DNA of 64,000 nucleotides, from the NCBI GenBank assembly GCA_044326545.1, contig JBIRBM010000001.1:62001-126000 (forward strand), in the 5' to 3' direction. Source of the stretch: JANWJE01 sp044326545. GTDB lineage: Bacteria > Chlamydiota > Chlamydiia > Chlamydiales > Parachlamydiaceae. Positions 56,637-64,000 of the stretch are shown in pieces. Under the pieces are notes generated by a model, which had not been told where the DNA came from, did not search any database, and worked only from the letters and a program-made list of their open reading frames with translations. A program made the translations under genes and the position numbers. Each line of letters starts with the position of its first letter. The first letter of the stretch is position 1.

Positions 56637-59063
56637 ATGCATGCCCCTTTTTCTTTTAAATTAGCCCTTATTTGTGGAGGTCCTTCGCCTGAACGAGGCA
56701 TTTCCCTAAATTCTGCCCGCTCTGTTATGGATCATTTGAAAGGAGATGTGGTTGACATTATCCCTCTCTATGTTGATTGTCAAAAGCAATTTTATGAGAT
56801 TTCTCCAGCTCAACTCTACTCGAATACTCCGGCAGATTTTGATTTTAAGCTCAATCAAACAGCCAAAAAGCTCAATTCAGAATCTCTGCACACTCTTTTA
56901 ATGTCTGTCGATATTGTCTTTCCGGTCATTCATGGTCCATTTGGAGAGGATGGTGATCTTCAAGCACTTCTTGAAAAATATGAGATTCCGTTTGTCGCAC
57001 ATAGCAGCCTGTCTTGCCAATCCATGTTCCGTAAAGATCTTGCTGCAGATGTGTTACGTAAAAATGGCTTTGCAACACTCCCACAGATTGTCTTTTCGAA
57101 GGAGACAATCAATCGAATGGCGAAAATTGAAGATTTCTTTAGAGAAAAAGGAGGGGGGAGAGCAATAGTGAAACCTTCATTAGGAGGCTCTTCGATCGGC
57201 GTGTTCTCGGTTAACGGAGCTAAGGAAGCTGATGCACGGATAGAAGAAATTTTTGAAAGAGGACTTGATTGCCGTGCATTGATTGAGCCTTTCTGTGAGG
57301 GCCAAGAGTTTACCGTTGTGATATTTCAGAATGTTCAAGGAGAGCCAGTTGCGTTAATTCCAACTGAAGTTGAGATTAAAGACCACAATCATCAAATTTT
57401 TGATTATCGAAAAAAATATTTACCTACAAATCAAGCTGTTTACCACACCCCTGCTCGGTTTTCCCATTCGATTATCCACAACATTCGATCTCAAGCAGAG
57501 GATATCTTTAGATTATTTAAGATGCGTGATTTTGTCCGGTTAGATGGATGGGTGATGAGTGATGGAACGCTTTATTTCACCGATATCAATCCCATTAGTG
57601 GATTAGAGCAAAATAGCTTCTTATTTCGTCAAGCGTCCCTTATTGGGATGACTCATCGCCAAACCCTTGAATATATTCTGAAAAGAGCTTGTGAGCGCAA
57701 TGGATTGACGTTTCCCACTCTAGAGGAAAATGAGGGCAAACAATCAAAGAAAGCGGTTTACGTTGCGTTTGGAAGCCACAATGCTGAGAGGCAAGTCTCG
57801 TTGATGAGTGGAACAAACGTGTGGTTAAAATTATTGCAATCAAAGCAGTATCATCCAATCCCATTTTTTTTTGATCCAGAAAATGGCGTGTGGCAACTTC
57901 CTTATTCATTTAATCTTCATCATACGGTTGAGGAAATTTATGCAAATTGTCTGCTTGACGATCAAAAAGAGGAAGAGGGGCAACAATTAATTGAGGCGAT
58001 TCAGTTGAAATTGGCAGTGGCATCCCTGCCTCGGTTGAGGCCGCATTATCTGACGTTAAATCAATTTCTAGAGCGTGCAAAAACAAATCAAGCGTTTGTC
58101 TTTATTGCCATGCATGGAGGAGAAGGGGAAAATGGGGTGTTGCAAAAAGAGTTAGAGAAATATCAAATTCCTTTTAATGGCTCTAATTCTCGCGTCTCGG
58201 CATTATGTATGGACAAGTATTTAACAGGTCAAGCAATTGAAGAATTAAAAGACGGGGATATTTTGAGTGTCCCTAAAAAAAGTGTGCCCTTTTCTTTTCT
58301 ATCTCAATATTCAACCATTGAATTTGAAAACATCTGGCAGGAATGGTGCCGCGATTTAAAAAGTGAACGGTTAATCGTTAAACCACGCTGTGATGGCTGC
58401 TCAGCAGGTATTGCATTGTTGGAATCGGCCGGTGATCTTGAGCGTTATTGTCAGTTTATTCAGCAAAAAGCGCCCTTTATTCCCCCGCATTCTTTCCCAA
58501 ACCAGTCTGAGCAAATTGAAATGCCCTCTCAATTGGAAGGAGAGTATCTGTTTGAAGCTTATATTGAAACAGATGTAATTAAAATTCAACAAGATAGAAT
58601 TTTTTGTGTCGCCAAGGAAGGATGGATGGAATTAACTGTTGCAGTTTTAGAACATCAGGGGATCTACCGAGCGTTGAATCCGAGCATTACAGTTGCCGAA
58701 GGAGCGATTTTGAGCTTAGAGGAAAAGTTTCAAGGGGGGACGGGAATTAACTTGACCCCGCCCCCACCAGACATTGTGTCCGATTCAGCAACAAAGAAGC
58801 TTAAAAAATTGGTAGAAAAAACTGCGCATGCTCTTGGAATTGAAAATTATGCCAGGCTAGACCTGTTTTTTAATCGATTCACAGAAAAAATGATTTTAAT
58901 TGAAGTCAATTCCCTTCCGGCACTGACCCCTTCTACTGTTATCTATCACCAAGGATTAGCTGAGGAGCCTCCCATTTATCCATTGGCTTTGCTTCATCAC
59001 ATGATTACCTCAAAATTAGACCTATTCAATCCATCTTCAAGTAGTCCTTTAAAAAATGCATGA
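56637..59063 (+). CDS. Tandem D-alanine--D-alanine ligase fusion (Ddl-Ddl)
   Basis: An 808-residue protein from ATG 56637 with two complete ATP-grasp Ddl domains. Half 1 (1-375): LALICGGPSPERGISLNSA, FPVIHGPFGEDGDLQ, IVKPSLGGSSIGVF and TDINPISGLEQNSF. Half 2 (about 390-800): VAFGSHNAERQVSL, MHGGEGENGVLQ, VKPRCDGCSAGIAL and LIEVNSLPALTPSTV. In half 1 the metal ligand Glu of the E-x-N motif is Asp and the following P-G is S-G; in half 2 E and N are present but P-G is P-A. One half may be regulatory. Chlamydia instead has a MurC-Ddl fusion. Land-plant Ddl is also reported as a tandem. Overlaps lnt by eight bases. Confidence 0.9.
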   Translation: MHAPFSFKLALICGGPSPERGISLNSARSVMDHLKGDVVDIIPLYVDCQKQFYEISPAQLYSNTPADFDFKLNQTAKKLNSESLHTLLMSVDIVFPVIHGPFGEDGDLQALLEKYEIPFVAHSSLSCQSMFRKDLAADVLRKNGFATLPQIVFSKETINRMAKIEDFFREKGGGRAIVKPSLGGSSIGVFSVNGAKEADARIEEIFERGLDCRALIEPFCEGQEFTVVIFQNVQGEPVALIPTEVEIKDHNHQIFDYRKKYLPTNQAVYHTPARFSHSIIHNIRSQAEDIFRLFKMRDFVRLDGWVMSDGTLYFTDINPISGLEQNSFLFRQASLIGMTHRQTLEYILKRACERNGLTFPTLEENEGKQSKKAVYVAFGSHNAERQVSLMSGTNVWLKLLQSKQYHPIPFFFDPENGVWQLPYSFNLHHTVEEIYANCLLDDQKEEEGQQLIEAIQLKLAVASLPRLRPHYLTLNQFLERAKTNQAFVFIAMHGGEGENGVLQKELEKYQIPFNGSNSRVSALCMDKYLTGQAIEELKDGDILSVPKKSVPFSFLSQYSTIEFENIWQEWCRDLKSERLIVKPRCDGCSAGIALLESAGDLERYCQFIQQKAPFIPPHSFPNQSEQIEMPSQLEGEYLFEAYIETDVIKIQQDRIFCVAKEGWMELTVAVLEHQGIYRALNPSITVAEGAILSLEEKFQGGTGINLTPPPPDIVSDSATKKLKKLVEKTAHALGIENYARLDLFFNRFTEKMILIEVNSLPALTPSTVIYHQGLAEEPPIYPLALLHHMITSKLDLFNPSSSSPLKNA

Positions 59064-60747
59064 GCAATTCCGTTTAAAAAGCTGGCAAAAAAAAAATCTC
59101 TTCGTTCTATCCTTTTTTATCGTCGCTTTTGGGCAACCCGCTTGGATCGGTCCGCTCGGTTTGATCGCCTCTATAGGGGGATTTGCTGGGTTTTGGAGAG
59201 TTCTTTTAGAGATCTGCGATGCAAAAAAACGATTCATTCTCGGCATGGGGTGGTACACAGCGGTTCAAGTGGTTCAACTCTCTTGGTTTTTATCGCACCC
59301 TTATCTTTACATCTACGCCGTGATGTTATTTTGCGCTGTTTTGATGGGAATTCAATGGGGATTTCTCTCTATCTGGATTCAGCCCAAAATATGTCGAAAA
59401 ATTCCCCTCCTTTTCGCCATAGCGGGTTGCTGGATCCTTTTGGAGTGGTCGCGCTTATTTCTCTTAAGCGGTCTTCCTTTTAACCCGGTAGGATTAACCC
59501 TGACCGGCTCTATTTATTCGCTGCAACTGGCTGCGTTTGGCGGGGTCTATGGCCTCTCCTTTTGGGTGATGTTAACCAATCTTTTTCTGTTGAGGGCTTG
59601 GATCGATTGTTCAAATGATTTAAAATGGGGGGCGGTTGTTTTTTTTGTTTTATTCCCTTTTGTTTTTGGTTGGGCACACCTCACTTATCACGAGAATTTT
59701 TTTAACAAAGATGAGAAATATTTAAAAGTTGTTCTTGTTCAGTCGGGTCTTCCTATTGAAGAAAACATGCAATTTCAAAGTGCTGAAGAGGTGCGGCAAT
59801 TTATTTTAGATGAATGGCGGCATGTGTTGTCTACCCTGAAGAAGCAGGTGGGGAAAAGCATTGATCTTATTGTATTTCCTGAAAACCTTGTTCCTTATGG
59901 AACATTTCACCACGTTTTTCCGATCGAAGAGGTGATTCAACTTTTTCAAGGGGTGTTTCGAGATCTCGTTATTGGGTTTCCAAACGAAGACAGTCTTTTG
60001 ATTGAGCGGTTTTCGATGAATGAAACTGATCGACTGCTTGTTTCGAATGCTTATCTAGCCCAAACAGTGGCTAATTTCTTTCATGCTGATGTGATGATTG
60101 GATTAGAGGATAGTACCTACAAGAATCAGCGAAAAGCCCACTCTTATAGTTCTGCTTTCCATTTTATTCCGGACAGTGCTGATCGACCAGAGCGGTATGA
60201 GAAAAGAGTGCTCGTTCCGATGGGGGAGTATATTCCGTTTGAATGGTGCCGGACCCTAGCTGCTCGTTATGGTGTAACGGGATCATTCACTTGTGGAACA
60301 TCGGCCAAAGTTTTTGATGGTCCCATCCCTTTTGGAGCCTCCATTTGTTATGAAGAAATGTATGGTCATTTAATGCGAGAAAATAAAATGAAAGGGGCTG
60401 AATTGTTGGTGAATTTGACCAATGATGGGTGGTATCCTCATTCGCGCCTTCCTAAGCAGCATTTTGATCATGCGCGCTTAAGGTCAATTGAAAATGGAAT
60501 TCCTCTTGTCCGAGCTTGTAACACAGGAGTGACCGGTGCTGTGGACAGTTTGGGGCGTCTTGTGGGAATTTTGGCAGAATATCCCATGCAAGAGGCTGAG
60601 AGTGCCGACTCTCTGTATTTAGACGTGCCTCTTTATCATTATGCGACTTTTTATTCTCAATATGGAGATTATCCAGTCATCGCTCTCTCTCTTATTTTTC
60701 TTGTGATTGGAATTTGCATCCATGCAAAATTAAACTTCTTGCCCTAA
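59056..60747 (+). CDS. lnt: Apolipoprotein N-acyltransferase
   Basis: Adds the third acyl chain to bacterial lipoproteins at the inner membrane. About 563 residues: five or six transmembrane helices at 14-215, the nitrilase domain at 225-525, and a final helix (YPVIALSLIFLVIGICI). Catalytic triad positions: Glu in LIVFPENLVPYG, Lys in YEKRVLVPMGEY and Cys in GASICYEEMYG. NLTNDGWYPHSRLPKQH is the downstream signature. Its start overlaps the end of the Ddl gene, so they are cotranscribed; the lpxC-fabZ-lpxA-fmt run follows after a short gap, as in CT534-CT530 of Chlamydia. Confidence 0.94.
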   Translation: MHEQFRLKSWQKKNLFVLSFFIVAFGQPAWIGPLGLIASIGGFAGFWRVLLEICDAKKRFILGMGWYTAVQVVQLSWFLSHPYLYIYAVMLFCAVLMGIQWGFLSIWIQPKICRKIPLLFAIAGCWILLEWSRLFLLSGLPFNPVGLTLTGSIYSLQLAAFGGVYGLSFWVMLTNLFLLRAWIDCSNDLKWGAVVFFVLFPFVFGWAHLTYHENFFNKDEKYLKVVLVQSGLPIEENMQFQSAEEVRQFILDEWRHVLSTLKKQVGKSIDLIVFPENLVPYGTFHHVFPIEEVIQLFQGVFRDLVIGFPNEDSLLIERFSMNETDRLLVSNAYLAQTVANFFHADVMIGLEDSTYKNQRKAHSYSSAFHFIPDSADRPERYEKRVLVPMGEYIPFEWCRTLAARYGVTGSFTCGTSAKVFDGPIPFGASICYEEMYGHLMRENKMKGAELLVNLTNDGWYPHSRLPKQHFDHARLRSIENGIPLVRACNTGVTGAVDSLGRLVGILAEYPMQEAESADSLYLDVPLYHYATFYSQYGDYPVIALSLIFLVIGICIHAKLNFLP

Positions 60748-60776
60748 ATTCTTCATGTTTATTAAGATTCTTCTTC

Positions 60777-60800
60777 CTAACTCACCTTAAAGGGTGTTCA
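60777..60800. repeat. R1 half-site between lnt and lpxC
   Basis: ctaactcaccttaaagggtg resembles an R1 left end; no right arm is evident. Confidence 0.35.
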
Positions 60801-60872
60801 ACAATGATGATCCCCTTTTAGCTAACGGAAGGTCGGTTTTTTCATCAATTTGTTATCAATAAAAAAGGTCAT

Positions 60873-61763
60873 GTGGCAACTGTCAATCCAGCTTTAGAAA
60901 CAATCGTCCGAAAACAGCGGACAGTGAATGATTTTGCCTCATTTTCGGGTATTGGCATTCACACAGGAATGGAGGTAGGGCTTCGGTTTTGTCCTGCAAA
61001 AGAAGGGACAGGTGTTCTTTTCAAGCGAATTGATTTACCAGGAAAACCTGTTGTTCCTGCAACTGTCGAGTATGTCCAAGATACTTCGCGAAGCACAACA
61101 ATTGGGATTAAAGAGATTCGGATCCATACCGTAGAGCATGTCTTAGCAGCCCTCAAAGCTTACAATATCGATAATGTCATCATAGAAATTACAAGCATTG
61201 AGCCCCCTGTTGGCAATGGAAGTTCAGATGTGTTTGTTGAGATGATCGAAAAGGTTGGAGTACGGGAGCTGGAACACCACATCCCGATAGTCAAAATCCA
61301 ACAGCCAGTCTATTGGTCAGAAGGAGATATTCACCTGGTTGCCCTTCCTTATCCAGGGTACCGCATTAGTTATACGCTGAGTTATCCCGGGTCTCCCTTT
61401 TTAAATGGTCAATTTCATTCGCTAGAAGTGAATCAAGAGAGTTTTAAAAACGAAATCGCGTCGTGTCGAACATTTTCTCTTTATGAAGAAATTTCATTTT
61501 TAATAGACAAAGGATTAATCAAGGGGGGAAGTTTAGATAATGCTGTTGTCATTAAAGACGATGTTGTTCTGAGCAAAGGGGGGCTTTTTTTTAAAAATGA
61601 AATGGCGAGGCATAAAATTCTCGATCTCATCGGCGACTTGTCTTTGATCGGTTTTGATTTTCATGCACACATTATCGCCATTCGTTCGGGACATGCCTCT
61701 AATTTTGCATTTGCTAGGCGTCTGTTAACTCATATTACGATGGAGAGTCAAAGCCATGGTTAA
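60873..61763 (+). CDS. lpxC: UDP-3-O-acyl-N-acetylglucosamine deacetylase
   Basis: Zinc deacetylase, the committed step of lipid A synthesis. Start is GTG 60873 (AAAAGG just upstream). Zinc ligands: HTVEHVLAAL (first His) and MARHKILDLIGDLSLIGF (His and Asp). VGNGSSDVFVEM, SCRTFSLYEE and KGGSLDNAVVI are typical. 296 residues, full length. It overlaps fabZ by eight bases. Confidence 0.97.
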   Translation: MATVNPALETIVRKQRTVNDFASFSGIGIHTGMEVGLRFCPAKEGTGVLFKRIDLPGKPVVPATVEYVQDTSRSTTIGIKEIRIHTVEHVLAALKAYNIDNVIIEITSIEPPVGNGSSDVFVEMIEKVGVRELEHHIPIVKIQQPVYWSEGDIHLVALPYPGYRISYTLSYPGSPFLNGQFHSLEVNQESFKNEIASCRTFSLYEEISFLIDKGLIKGGSLDNAVVIKDDVVLSKGGLFFKNEMARHKILDLIGDLSLIGFDFHAHIIAIRSGHASNFAFARRLLTHITMESQSHG

Positions 61764-62220
61764 CCATTCAGGTCAAATCACCACTTTAGATATCAAGCAA
61801 ATCATCAAAATTTTACCTCATCGTTATCCCTTTTTATTGGTTGATCGGGTGTTGGAAATTGATTTAGAGAAAGGATATGTCTTGGCGCAAAAAAACGTCA
61901 CGATGAATGAAGCCTTTTTTGAAGGGCATTTTCCTGATAATCCTATCATGCCGGGGGTTCTCATTCTTGAAGCATTAGCTCAAGCAGGAGGAATTTTAGT
62001 TCATCTTAAAAGTCCTGGAGATAAAATTGCCATTCTTCTGAGTGTCAACCATGCCAAATTTCGTCTTCCTGTTAAGCCGGGCGATGTTCTTCACTTGAGG
62101 GGACAAGGGCTCCATTTTAGTGGCAAAGGGGGGAAAATTAAAGCTGAAGCATTAGTCAATGAAAAAGTTGCGGCCGAAGCTGAAATTGGCTTCGTTTTTG
62201 TTGATAAAGATCAAATTTAA
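61756..62220 (+). CDS. fabZ: 3-hydroxyacyl-ACP dehydratase
   Basis: Dehydrates beta-hydroxyacyl-ACP in fatty-acid elongation and competes with LpxA for hydroxyacyl-ACP. Active-site His in LPHRYPFLLVDRV and Glu in NPIMPGVLILEALAQAGG; FFEGHFPDNP precedes it. 154 residues, full length. It starts inside the end of lpxC (eight-base overlap), so translation is coupled; lpxA follows 36 bases later. Confidence 0.97.
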   Translation: MVNHSGQITTLDIKQIIKILPHRYPFLLVDRVLEIDLEKGYVLAQKNVTMNEAFFEGHFPDNPIMPGVLILEALAQAGGILVHLKSPGDKIAILLSVNHAKFRLPVKPGDVLHLRGQGLHFSGKGGKIKAEALVNEKVAAEAEIGFVFVDKDQI

Positions 62221-62256
62221 ATAGAATAAACAGAAATTTTTAGCTTAGTTGACAAT

Positions 62257-63093
62257 ATGAAAAATTCTCATCAAATTCATTCGACCGCCATCATTCCATC
62301 GGGTGTGAAAATAGGCCGGAATGTGACAATTGAACCCTATGTTGTGATTAACTCTCCTCATGTTGTGTTAGAAAATGGAGTGACGATTAAATCTCATGCC
62401 TATCTTGATGGCTATACGACCATTGGAGAGGGAACAGTCATTTATCCCGGAGCCAGTATCGGAACTAAAACGCAAGACCTCAAATTTAAAGGGGAAAAGA
62501 CGTTTGTTGAAATTGGGAAGAATTGCGAAATTCGAGAATTTGTGACGATTAATGCATCATGTAAAGAAAATTCTGTTGTCAAGGTGGGGGATGGCTGCTT
62601 AATTATGGCCTATTGCCATGTGGCGCATAATTGTGAAGTGGGCAATGGGGTGATTATGAGTAATAATGCCACGCTGGCTGGTCATGTGACTGTTGAAGAT
62701 TATGCCATCATTGGGGGAATGACCCCGATTCATCAGTTTGTCCGAATAGGGCGTCATGCAATGGTCGGCGGAATGAGCCGAGTCACGCATGATGTTCCTC
62801 CTTACACGATTGGTGCAGGGATTCCGTATAAATTTGGCGGATTGAATATTATTGGACTTAAACGACATGGGTTTTCACTAGATATTCGCCGAGAGCTTAG
62901 CAAAGCATTTAAGATCCTCTACAGATCTCAGCTGCACATCGAGGAGGCCCTTAAAAAAATAGAGAAAGAGCTAAAGCCTTTGCCTGAAATTCATCACTTT
63001 ATTGAATTTTGCCGCTTAACAAAAAGAGGGCTGATCGGTCTTCAAGGAGCGGAAGAAGAGCTCTCTTTGCAAGAAGAAGAGGATACCGAATAA
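62257..63093 (+). CDS. lpxA: UDP-N-acetylglucosamine O-acyltransferase
   Basis: First acyl transfer of lipid A synthesis. A left-handed beta-helix of hexapeptide repeats covers residues 1-190: IHSTAIIPSGVKIG, NVTIEPYV, GTVIYPGASIG, and GVIMSNNATLAGHVTV with the catalytic His in CHVAHNCEVG-type context. The C-terminal helices follow (GLKRHGFSLDIRRELSK). 278 residues, full length. Operon with lpxC-fabZ and fmt. Confidence 0.96.
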   Translation: MKNSHQIHSTAIIPSGVKIGRNVTIEPYVVINSPHVVLENGVTIKSHAYLDGYTTIGEGTVIYPGASIGTKTQDLKFKGEKTFVEIGKNCEIREFVTINASCKENSVVKVGDGCLIMAYCHVAHNCEVGNGVIMSNNATLAGHVTVEDYAIIGGMTPIHQFVRIGRHAMVGGMSRVTHDVPPYTIGAGIPYKFGGLNIIGLKRHGFSLDIRRELSKAFKILYRSQLHIEEALKKIEKELKPLPEIHHFIEFCRLTKRGLIGLQGAEEELSLQEEEDTE

Positions 63094-63119
63094 TCAGTCA
63101 TTAATCGTAGGAATTGAAC

Positions 63120-64000
63120 ATGCGGGTTGTCTTTTTTGGAACACCGGTATTCGCTGCACATGTCCTTGAATACCTTTTAAAGAATCAAGTCAATATTGTG
63201 GGCGTCGTCTCCAAACCGGATAGGCCAAAAGGGCGCTCCTCTGCCCTTATTCCCACTCCCGTCAAAACGGTTGCTTTGGCTTATAACCCCTCTTTACCCC
63301 TTTTTCAACCTGAAATTGTTTCAGCTCCTGAAGTGGCTGATAGCTTAAGAAGCCTTCAAGCCGATTTATTTGTGGTTGTTGCGTATGGAGAAATAATCAA
63401 ACAACATTTACTCGAGATGCCTTTTAAGGGGTGTATTAACTTGCATGCGAGCTTTTTGCCAAAATATCGTGGAGCAGCTCCGATTCAGCGCTGCATCATG
63501 GATGGTGAAACGCAAACAGGAGTGACAATCATTCATATGGTCAAAAAAATGGATGCGGGGGATATGATCCGAAAGGTGATGATCCCCATCGATCCTGAGA
63601 TGACTTATGGAGAACTTGAGGAGGCTCTTTGTGAAGTGGGAAAGAAGTTGTTTTTCGATGTGATCATGGATTTTGAAAAGGGAGAGCCTTCATCTATTCC
63701 TCAAGATCTATCCCAAGTCACCATTGCCCCAAAAATTGAACTGGAGGATTGCCAAATTAGCTGGAGTCGGCCAGCCCATGAGTTACATAATCTTGTTAGA
63801 GGGGTCAATCCTTTTCCCGGGGCTTGGTGTAACGTTTTGGTTAAAGGAGAAAAAAAGCGATTAAAAATTAATCGGACACGCATTGTCTTCTCTGATCATT
63901 GCTCTCCTGCAACAATTGTGAATATTGATCAAACCAAAGGCAATCTCATCATCGCAGCAGGTGATCATGCTTTAGAGCTTTTAGAGGTTCAACTAGAAGG
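63120..64000 (+). CDS. fmt: Methionyl-tRNA formyltransferase (3' end outside window)
   Basis: Formylates initiator Met-tRNA. ATG 63120 is preceded by TAGGA. The frame is open to the end of the window (about 293 residues seen). Signatures: VVFFGTPVFAAHVLEYL, VSKPDRPKGRSS, CINLHASFLPKYRGAAPIQR (catalytic Asn and His), TGVTIIHMVKKMDAGDM and the C-terminal-domain start SWSRPAHELHNLVRGVNPFPGAW. It is the fifth gene of the lnt-lpxC-fabZ-lpxA-fmt run. Confidence 0.96.
   Translation, partial: MRVVFFGTPVFAAHVLEYLLKNQVNIVGVVSKPDRPKGRSSALIPTPVKTVALAYNPSLPLFQPEIVSAPEVADSLRSLQADLFVVVAYGEIIKQHLLEMPFKGCINLHASFLPKYRGAAPIQRCIMDGETQTGVTIIHMVKKMDAGDMIRKVMIPIDPEMTYGELEEALCEVGKKLFFDVIMDFEKGEPSSIPQDLSQVTIAPKIELEDCQISWSRPAHELHNLVRGVNPFPGAWCNVLVKGEKKRLKINRTRIVFSDHCSPATIVNIDQTKGNLIIAAGDHALELLEVQLE

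Overview
The window is a gene-dense, moderately AT-rich stretch of a chromosome from the phylum Chlamydiae, most likely a non-Chlamydia ('environmental', Parachlamydiales-type) amoeba or protist symbiont. The main evidence is gene order as I recall it from Chlamydia trachomatis. I recognise rluD/khpA/kdsA/lptC-like/lptA-like/lptB (the CT658-CT653 neighbourhood), trxA/trmL/mip/aspS/hisS/uhpC/dnaE followed by a BamD-like gene, an LptE-like gene, rsbW and dacF (CT539-CT551), rsmA with a SurA-like gene (CT354-CT355), and lnt/lpxC/fabZ/lpxA/fmt (CT534-CT530). Host-directed eukaryote-like genes are inserted between these blocks, as expected of large-genome chlamydiae. I cannot name the species.

Layout. 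1-11 kb: a 5'-truncated rluD, a dead C-terminal remnant of dtd, khpA, a large DHH-superfamily protein, tRNA-Arg(UCU), folK, kdsA and the LPS transport genes, then a lone pabA/trpG amidotransferase and ndk. 11.5-14.3 kb: a USP/C19 deubiquitinase-like gene flanked by two paralogous small proteins. 14-25.5 kb: an SNF2 helicase, a Cys-rich protein, trhO, trxA, a secreted unknown, trmL, mip, aspS and hisS. 26-31 kb: an OTU protease, a probable YopT/C58-like cysteine protease and a membrane FHA protein, all inserted between hisS and uhpC. 31.5-47.5 kb: uhpC and dnaE, an inserted Ser/Thr kinase + PP2C phosphatase pair, envelope genes, rsbW, dacF, rsmA, a SurA-like gene and rsmB.

48-56.5 kb is the most unusual part. 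It holds a bifunctional ATP sulfurylase/APS kinase (PAPS synthetase), three different sulfotransferases, two paralogous glycosyltransferase-like proteins with a DAD motif, and two paralogous proteins with faint kinase-like motifs. Every one of the eight starts with a Sec-type hydrophobic signal segment. I read this as an exported sulfation and glycan-modification module, possibly acting on or in the host. No sulfate-reduction genes accompany it. 56.6-64 kb: a tandem Ddl-Ddl fusion protein, then lnt, lpxC, fabZ, lpxA and the start of fmt (lipoprotein and lipid A synthesis plus initiator formylation).

Intergenic DNA is full of short non-coding inverted repeats of at least five families, which I label R1 to R5, often nested in one another. 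In one place a repeat appears to have replaced the end of rluD next to the broken dtd. There is no rRNA operon, insertion sequence with a transposase, phage or CRISPR array in the window. Names in quotes such as R1 are mine, and statements about Chlamydia gene order come from memory and were not searched.
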